A stretch of 64,000 nucleotides of DNA. Origin: Bacillus thuringiensis. Lineage in GTDB: Bacteria > Bacillota > Bacilli > Bacillales > Bacillaceae_G. The stretch lies in contig NZ_CP155559.1 of the NCBI RefSeq assembly GCF_022095615.2, forward strand, positions 2,291,501 through 2,355,500. Direction: 5' to 3'. The number at the start of each line of letters is the position of its first letter. Within the stretch, counting starts at the first letter, position 1. Below, in pieces: positions 60,987 to 64,000 of the stretch. The notes below the pieces were generated by a model, which was not told where the DNA came from, ran no database searches, and worked only from the letters and a program-made list of their open reading frames with translations. The position numbers and the translations under genes are program-made.

Positions 60987-60996
60987 ACTTCGAAGT
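60987..60996. promoter_or_regulatory. Palindrome before the MerR-family gene
   Basis: The perfect palindrome ACTTCGAAGT lies 25 bases before the MerR start codon. MerR regulators bind dyads within their promoters; no convincing -35/-10 pair brackets it, so this is tentative. Confidence 0.35.
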
Positions 60997-61020
60997 AGAT
61001 GTGAATTTTAGGAGGAAATC

Positions 61021-61830
61021 ATGTTTAAAATAGGGGATTTTTCAAAACTATCTTCCATTAGTATACGTATGTTGAGACATTACGATAAAGTGGAATTATT
61101 ACAACCAGTAAAAGTCGATGAGCAAAGTGGATATCGATACTATTCAGCAGCCCAATTAAAGAAAGTAAATCGAATTCAAATGTTAAAAGGTATGGGATTT
61201 AATATTGCTAGTATTAAAGAAATAGTAGAATCTGATAATATAGATGGTATAAAGGAACAATTTTTAAATCGTAGTGCTCAAATTAAGGAAGACATGAATA
61301 ACCTCCAAAAACAATTACGTCTTCTCGAAGCCTCAATAAAAACGATGAGAGAGGATGTTGTTGAGATGAACTATCATGTTTCAATAAAAGAAATTCCAGA
61401 AAGAAATGTAGCTAGTGTTAGAAAGATTATTCCATCTTATAATCGCGAAGGGGATTTATGGGATATATTAATGCAAGAAATACAAATGAAAAATAGTAGT
61501 ATTGCACATCCGAATTATAGTATTGCGGTTTTCCATGATCGCGAATACAAAGAAAATGATGTAGATGTAGAAATACAGTTAAGTATTTTAGGTAAACATG
61601 AAAATACAAATGATGTTACATTTAAAAAGATTGAATCCACTCATGTAGCTTCCATAACAGTTAATGGAAGTTATGAACAAATGACAGCTGTAAATGAAGC
61701 TGCGGCAAAATGGATTGAGACAGAAGGTTACGAATTAGCAGGCCCGATGTTTAATATTTATCATGTGAGTCCAGCGATGGAATCGGATCCTAATAAGTGG
61801 GTTACAGAAGTTTGTTATCCAGTTAAATGA
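61021..61830 (+). CDS. MerR-family regulator with GyrI-like ligand domain
   Basis: This regulator of 269 residues has an N-terminal MerR helix-turn-helix (about 1-70: FKIGDFSKLSSISIRMLRHYDKVELLQPVKVDEQSGYRYYSA), a coiled-coil linker (about 75-115), and a C-terminal GyrI/effector-binding domain (about 120-269) like BltR/BmrR/TipA multidrug sensors. Ribosome binding site AGGAGGAAATC. No efflux gene is adjacent, so its target is not evident. Confidence 0.9.
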   Translation: MFKIGDFSKLSSISIRMLRHYDKVELLQPVKVDEQSGYRYYSAAQLKKVNRIQMLKGMGFNIASIKEIVESDNIDGIKEQFLNRSAQIKEDMNNLQKQLRLLEASIKTMREDVVEMNYHVSIKEIPERNVASVRKIIPSYNREGDLWDILMQEIQMKNSSIAHPNYSIAVFHDREYKENDVDVEIQLSILGKHENTNDVTFKKIESTHVASITVNGSYEQMTAVNEAAAKWIETEGYELAGPMFNIYHVSPAMESDPNKWVTEVCYPVK

Positions 61831-61834
61831 TGAT

Positions 61835-61870
61835 AAAGAAAAAGGCATTAATTATATGCCTTTTTTCTTT
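61835..61870 (+). terminator. Terminator after the MerR gene
   Basis: AAAGAAAAAGGCAT and ATGCCTTTTTTCTTT pair around TAATTAT. Confidence 0.85.
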
Positions 61871-62313
61871 ATGGTGTACCGTCACGGAAATGCGAATTTA
61901 CAATGCTTAGCCTATTTTCCTGACGATTCTCCCGTTTTTAACAAGGTTAAGAAAGTTTCAGTGGTCTTAAAGAATCTAATGAGATCACTTTCTCCGAATT
62001 AAAATGGTATTCTCCTAGCAAATTAATATGTTCCCAGCCTAAAGGTGAAATGTGGTGCAATATTACGGTTATGGCGGGTGTAAAACAATTAGAACATGAT
62101 CTTATCCATATGCGGCAGCGTGAAGGGATTGAATTTGCTAAGAAAGAAGGAAAGTTTAAAGTTCGGTTAAAGAAGTACCATAAACATCATGCAGGAATGA
62201 ATTATGCAGTAAAGCTTTATAAAGAGGGAGATATGACTGTAAATCAAATTTGTGAAATTACAAATGTGTCTAGGTTCTCATTATATAGAAAGCTATCGGA
62301 AAGGAACAGTTGA
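61871..62313 (+). pseudogene. Decayed serine recombinase/resolvase, C-terminal remnant
   Basis: The frame ending at 62313 (from about 62050) reads VMAGVKQLEHDLIHMRQREGIEFAKKEG and ends with a helix-turn-helix, MTVNQICEITNVSRFSLYRKL. This is the C-terminal pattern of Tn3/invertase-type serine recombinases. The catalytic N-terminus with its serine is absent. A separate short frame, 61871-62002 (from VYRHGNANLQ to LKNLMRSLSPN), can be joined to it by a shift near 61999, giving a weak resemblance to the missing middle. It looks like the residue of an old mobile element; no terminal repeats are visible. Confidence 0.5.
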
Positions 62314-62376
62314 TGAGTTGTACTAAAAATAGGAAATATACAATAGAAAATAAATTTCATATAGAGGTGGAATTAT

Positions 62377-63339
62377 ATGCCTAAAATTGACAATATGTTA
62401 GCAATTCTATGGATGCTTCGTTCAGGTGAAAAAATTACTGCAAAACAAATTTCAGAAAAGTTAGAGATGAATATAAGGACTGTGTATCGTTATATTGATA
62501 CAATTTCAACAAGTGGCGTACCTATCATTTCAGAACCAGGACATAACGGTGGATACACTTTATTGAACAATTTTATTGAGGCTCCTCTTTTTTTTGATTT
62601 TGAGGAGCAAACTGCACTATTTCACGCTGCTGTTTTTGCAGAAGAAGCGGGATATTATGGAGGTGAAGCACTAAATAGGGCCATTTCAAAACTAAGTAAA
62701 TACTCAAATCAAGAGCAGGAAACAAAGATAAACCAGCATTTAGCTAGTCTTGAAGTAATAAGTCGATTAAGTTCGCTCTCTATGGAACCTTTTTTGAAGG
62801 AGTTGGAACAGGCCGTAGCTGACGGGTATTCAGTAAAAATTCTTTACCATAAAAGTGGCGAAAAGCAATTAAATTATAGATTGGTCGATCCGTACAAAAT
62901 TATCTATTGGAATAATAAGTGGTATGTGATTGGATTTTGTCATCTTAGGAATGATATCCGTAGTTTTAGAGTAGATCGAACTGAAAGTCTAATGCTAACA
63001 GAAAATAAGTTTAACCGGCCAGAAAATTTTTCAGCACGTGACTTTTTTATAAAAGGTCTTCTTCCAACTATAGAAGATAAGGAGGGGATTATTTCTTTGG
63101 TTATTAATGGGGATAAAAGTGTATTGGCTGATATTTGCCAACACTGGTTTTTAGGACATTATTTACAAGAACGGACTTCAAATCAAGCAGTTTTTCTTCT
63201 TGAAAAAGATATGATACATACATATGTACCTTATTTACTTTTACCGTACAATAAATCTATTAAAGTTATTGAGCCAATCAGTCTTAAGAAAAGACTTGTT
63301 GAAGTTCTGTCGGAATTAATAAAATTTCATCAAGTATGA
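62377..63339 (+). CDS. YafY-family transcriptional regulator (HTH-11 + WYL)
   Basis: This regulator of 320 residues has an N-terminal HTH-11 domain (about 1-60: MLAILWMLRSGEKITAKQISEKLEMNIRTVYRYIDTIS) with GVPIISEPGHNGGYTL. A WYL domain follows (about 140-225: YSVKILYHKSGEKQLNYRLVDPYKIIYWNNKWYVIGFCHLRNDIRSFRVDRT) with a C-terminal extension. WYL domains sense nucleic acids or small ligands. ATG 62377 follows AGAGGTGGAATTAT. It may regulate the DJ-1/PfpI gene that follows on the same strand. Confidence 0.9.
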   Translation: MPKIDNMLAILWMLRSGEKITAKQISEKLEMNIRTVYRYIDTISTSGVPIISEPGHNGGYTLLNNFIEAPLFFDFEEQTALFHAAVFAEEAGYYGGEALNRAISKLSKYSNQEQETKINQHLASLEVISRLSSLSMEPFLKELEQAVADGYSVKILYHKSGEKQLNYRLVDPYKIIYWNNKWYVIGFCHLRNDIRSFRVDRTESLMLTENKFNRPENFSARDFFIKGLLPTIEDKEGIISLVINGDKSVLADICQHWFLGHYLQERTSNQAVFLLEKDMIHTYVPYLLLPYNKSIKVIEPISLKKRLVEVLSELIKFHQV

Positions 63340-63373
63340 TAACTTCCCTGACGTTAACTGTCAGGGAAGTTAT
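63339..63373. terminator. Terminator after the YafY-like gene
   Basis: ATAACTTCCCTGACG and GTCAGGGAAGTTAT pair around TTAACT, with a short T/A tail. It sits directly at the stop codon. Confidence 0.85.
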
Positions 63374-63413
63374 ATTATAATAGCTATATAAATTGTGATT
63401 GGAGTGTTATTGG

Positions 63414-64000
63414 ATGCAAACAAAAAAAGCTTTTCTATATGTATTTAATACAATGTCGGATTGGGAATATGGATATTTAATTGCTGAATTAAACTCAGGA
63501 AGATATTTCAAAAAAGATTTAGCACCTTTAAAAGTAATTACAGTAGGAGCTAATAAAGAAATGATTACTACTATGGGAGGACTGAGCATAAAACCAGATA
63601 TTTCCCTTGATGAATGTACTCTTGAGAGTAAAGATCTTTTAATTTTACCAGGAGGGACTACTTGGAGTGAAGAAATTCATCAACCTATCTTGGAAAGAAT
63701 TGGCCAAGCTTTAAAGCTTGGTACTATTGTTGCTGCAATTTGTGGTGCAACTGAGGGCCTCGCGAATATGGGATACTTAGATACTAGAAAGCATACAAGT
63801 AATAACTTAGAATATACTAAAATGGTATGTCCTAACTATAAAGGAGAAAAGTTTTATGAGCTGGGATCTGCGGTAGCGGATGCGAATTTAGTTACTGCAT
63901 CAGGAATAGCTCCTCTGGAATTTGCAATGGAGGTACTGAAAAAAATAGATGTATTTACACCAGATACATTACATTCATGGTATAACCTAAATAAGACTCA
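63414..64000 (+). CDS. DJ-1/PfpI family protein (type 1 glutamine amidotransferase-like), 3' partial
   Basis: An open frame from ATG 63414 runs off the window end, with 195 codons visible. LLILPGGTTWSEE and the nucleophile elbow AAICGATEGLANMGYLD place it in the DJ-1/PfpI superfamily, in the branch with B. subtilis YdeA-like proteins. Family members are chaperone-, glyoxalase- or amidase-like. GGAG lies about ten bases before the ATG. It follows the YafY/WYL regulator after a terminator, a pairing common in bacilli. Confidence 0.88.
   Translation, partial: MQTKKAFLYVFNTMSDWEYGYLIAELNSGRYFKKDLAPLKVITVGANKEMITTMGGLSIKPDISLDECTLESKDLLILPGGTTWSEEIHQPILERIGQALKLGTIVAAICGATEGLANMGYLDTRKHTSNNLEYTKMVCPNYKGEKFYELGSAVADANLVTASGIAPLEFAMEVLKKIDVFTPDTLHSWYNLNKT

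Overview
The window is AT-rich, low-GC Firmicute DNA with strong purine-rich ribosome binding sites and frequent TTG/GTG starts. It is almost certainly a chromosomal segment of the Bacillus cereus group (B. cereus / thuringiensis type). The diagnostic content is a B. cereus class A beta-lactamase (bla1 type), a SigP/RsiP-like ECF sigma/anti-sigma pair, the bcpA-srtD-bcpB pilus operon, a BclA-type exosporium collagen-like protein and two copies of the group-specific bcr1 repeat. No rRNA, tRNA, CRISPR array or intact insertion sequence was seen.

Region 1 (1-14.5 kb) is a beta-lactam/cell-wall island. It holds the 3' end of a D,D-carboxypeptidase, an acyltransferase, an SGNH esterase, three class B penicillin-binding proteins, a DUF418 membrane protein, the ECF sigma/anti-sigma pair and bla. 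Four promoters with the same layout (GGAACAA at -35, 17 bases after GGAAC, then TGTCTAT) lie in front of the first PBP, the sigma operon, the segment leading to the third PBP, and bla. This reads as a self-contained SigP regulon. The second PBP is convergent to rsiP, lacks this promoter, and is a candidate sensor.

Region 2 (14.6-31 kb) is mostly core metabolism: acetyltransferase, DUF2187 protein, YitT-type membrane protein, metallophosphoesterase, a TetR-controlled ABC-2 exporter with a visible operator, a DUF523/DUF1722 protein, and a seven-gene leucine/branched-chain acyl-CoA catabolic operon. That operon matches the B. subtilis yng genes: isovaleryl-CoA dehydrogenase, methylcrotonyl-CoA carboxylase subunits, hydratase, HMG-CoA lyase and an acyl-CoA synthetase.

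Region 3 (31-46.5 kb) has spore-surface genes (collagen-like protein, cysteine-rich small protein), a DivIC-like protein, several GNATs, a kinase-hydrolase-DinB operon, and a two-component system whose histidine kinase is split by a one-base shift in an A7 tract. Beside it lies a D,D-carboxypeptidase homologue in which all three catalytic motifs are altered. A YqeK-like/DUF3885/MTAN operon and a cell-wall-anchored (LPNTG) thermolysin-type protease follow.

Region 4 (46.8-64 kb) has an AraC-type regulator, the bcpA-srtD-bcpB pilus operon, a large atypical UvrA-like ATPase, a PadR-led operon ending in a frameshifted serine hydrolase, MerR and YafY/WYL regulators, a decayed serine recombinase tail, and a DJ-1/PfpI protein cut by the window end.

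The most notable points are the four matching SigP-type promoters, the carboxypeptidase pseudoenzyme next to a two-component system, the two A7-tract frameshifts, and the UvrA-like protein with an extra C-terminal zinc-cluster region.
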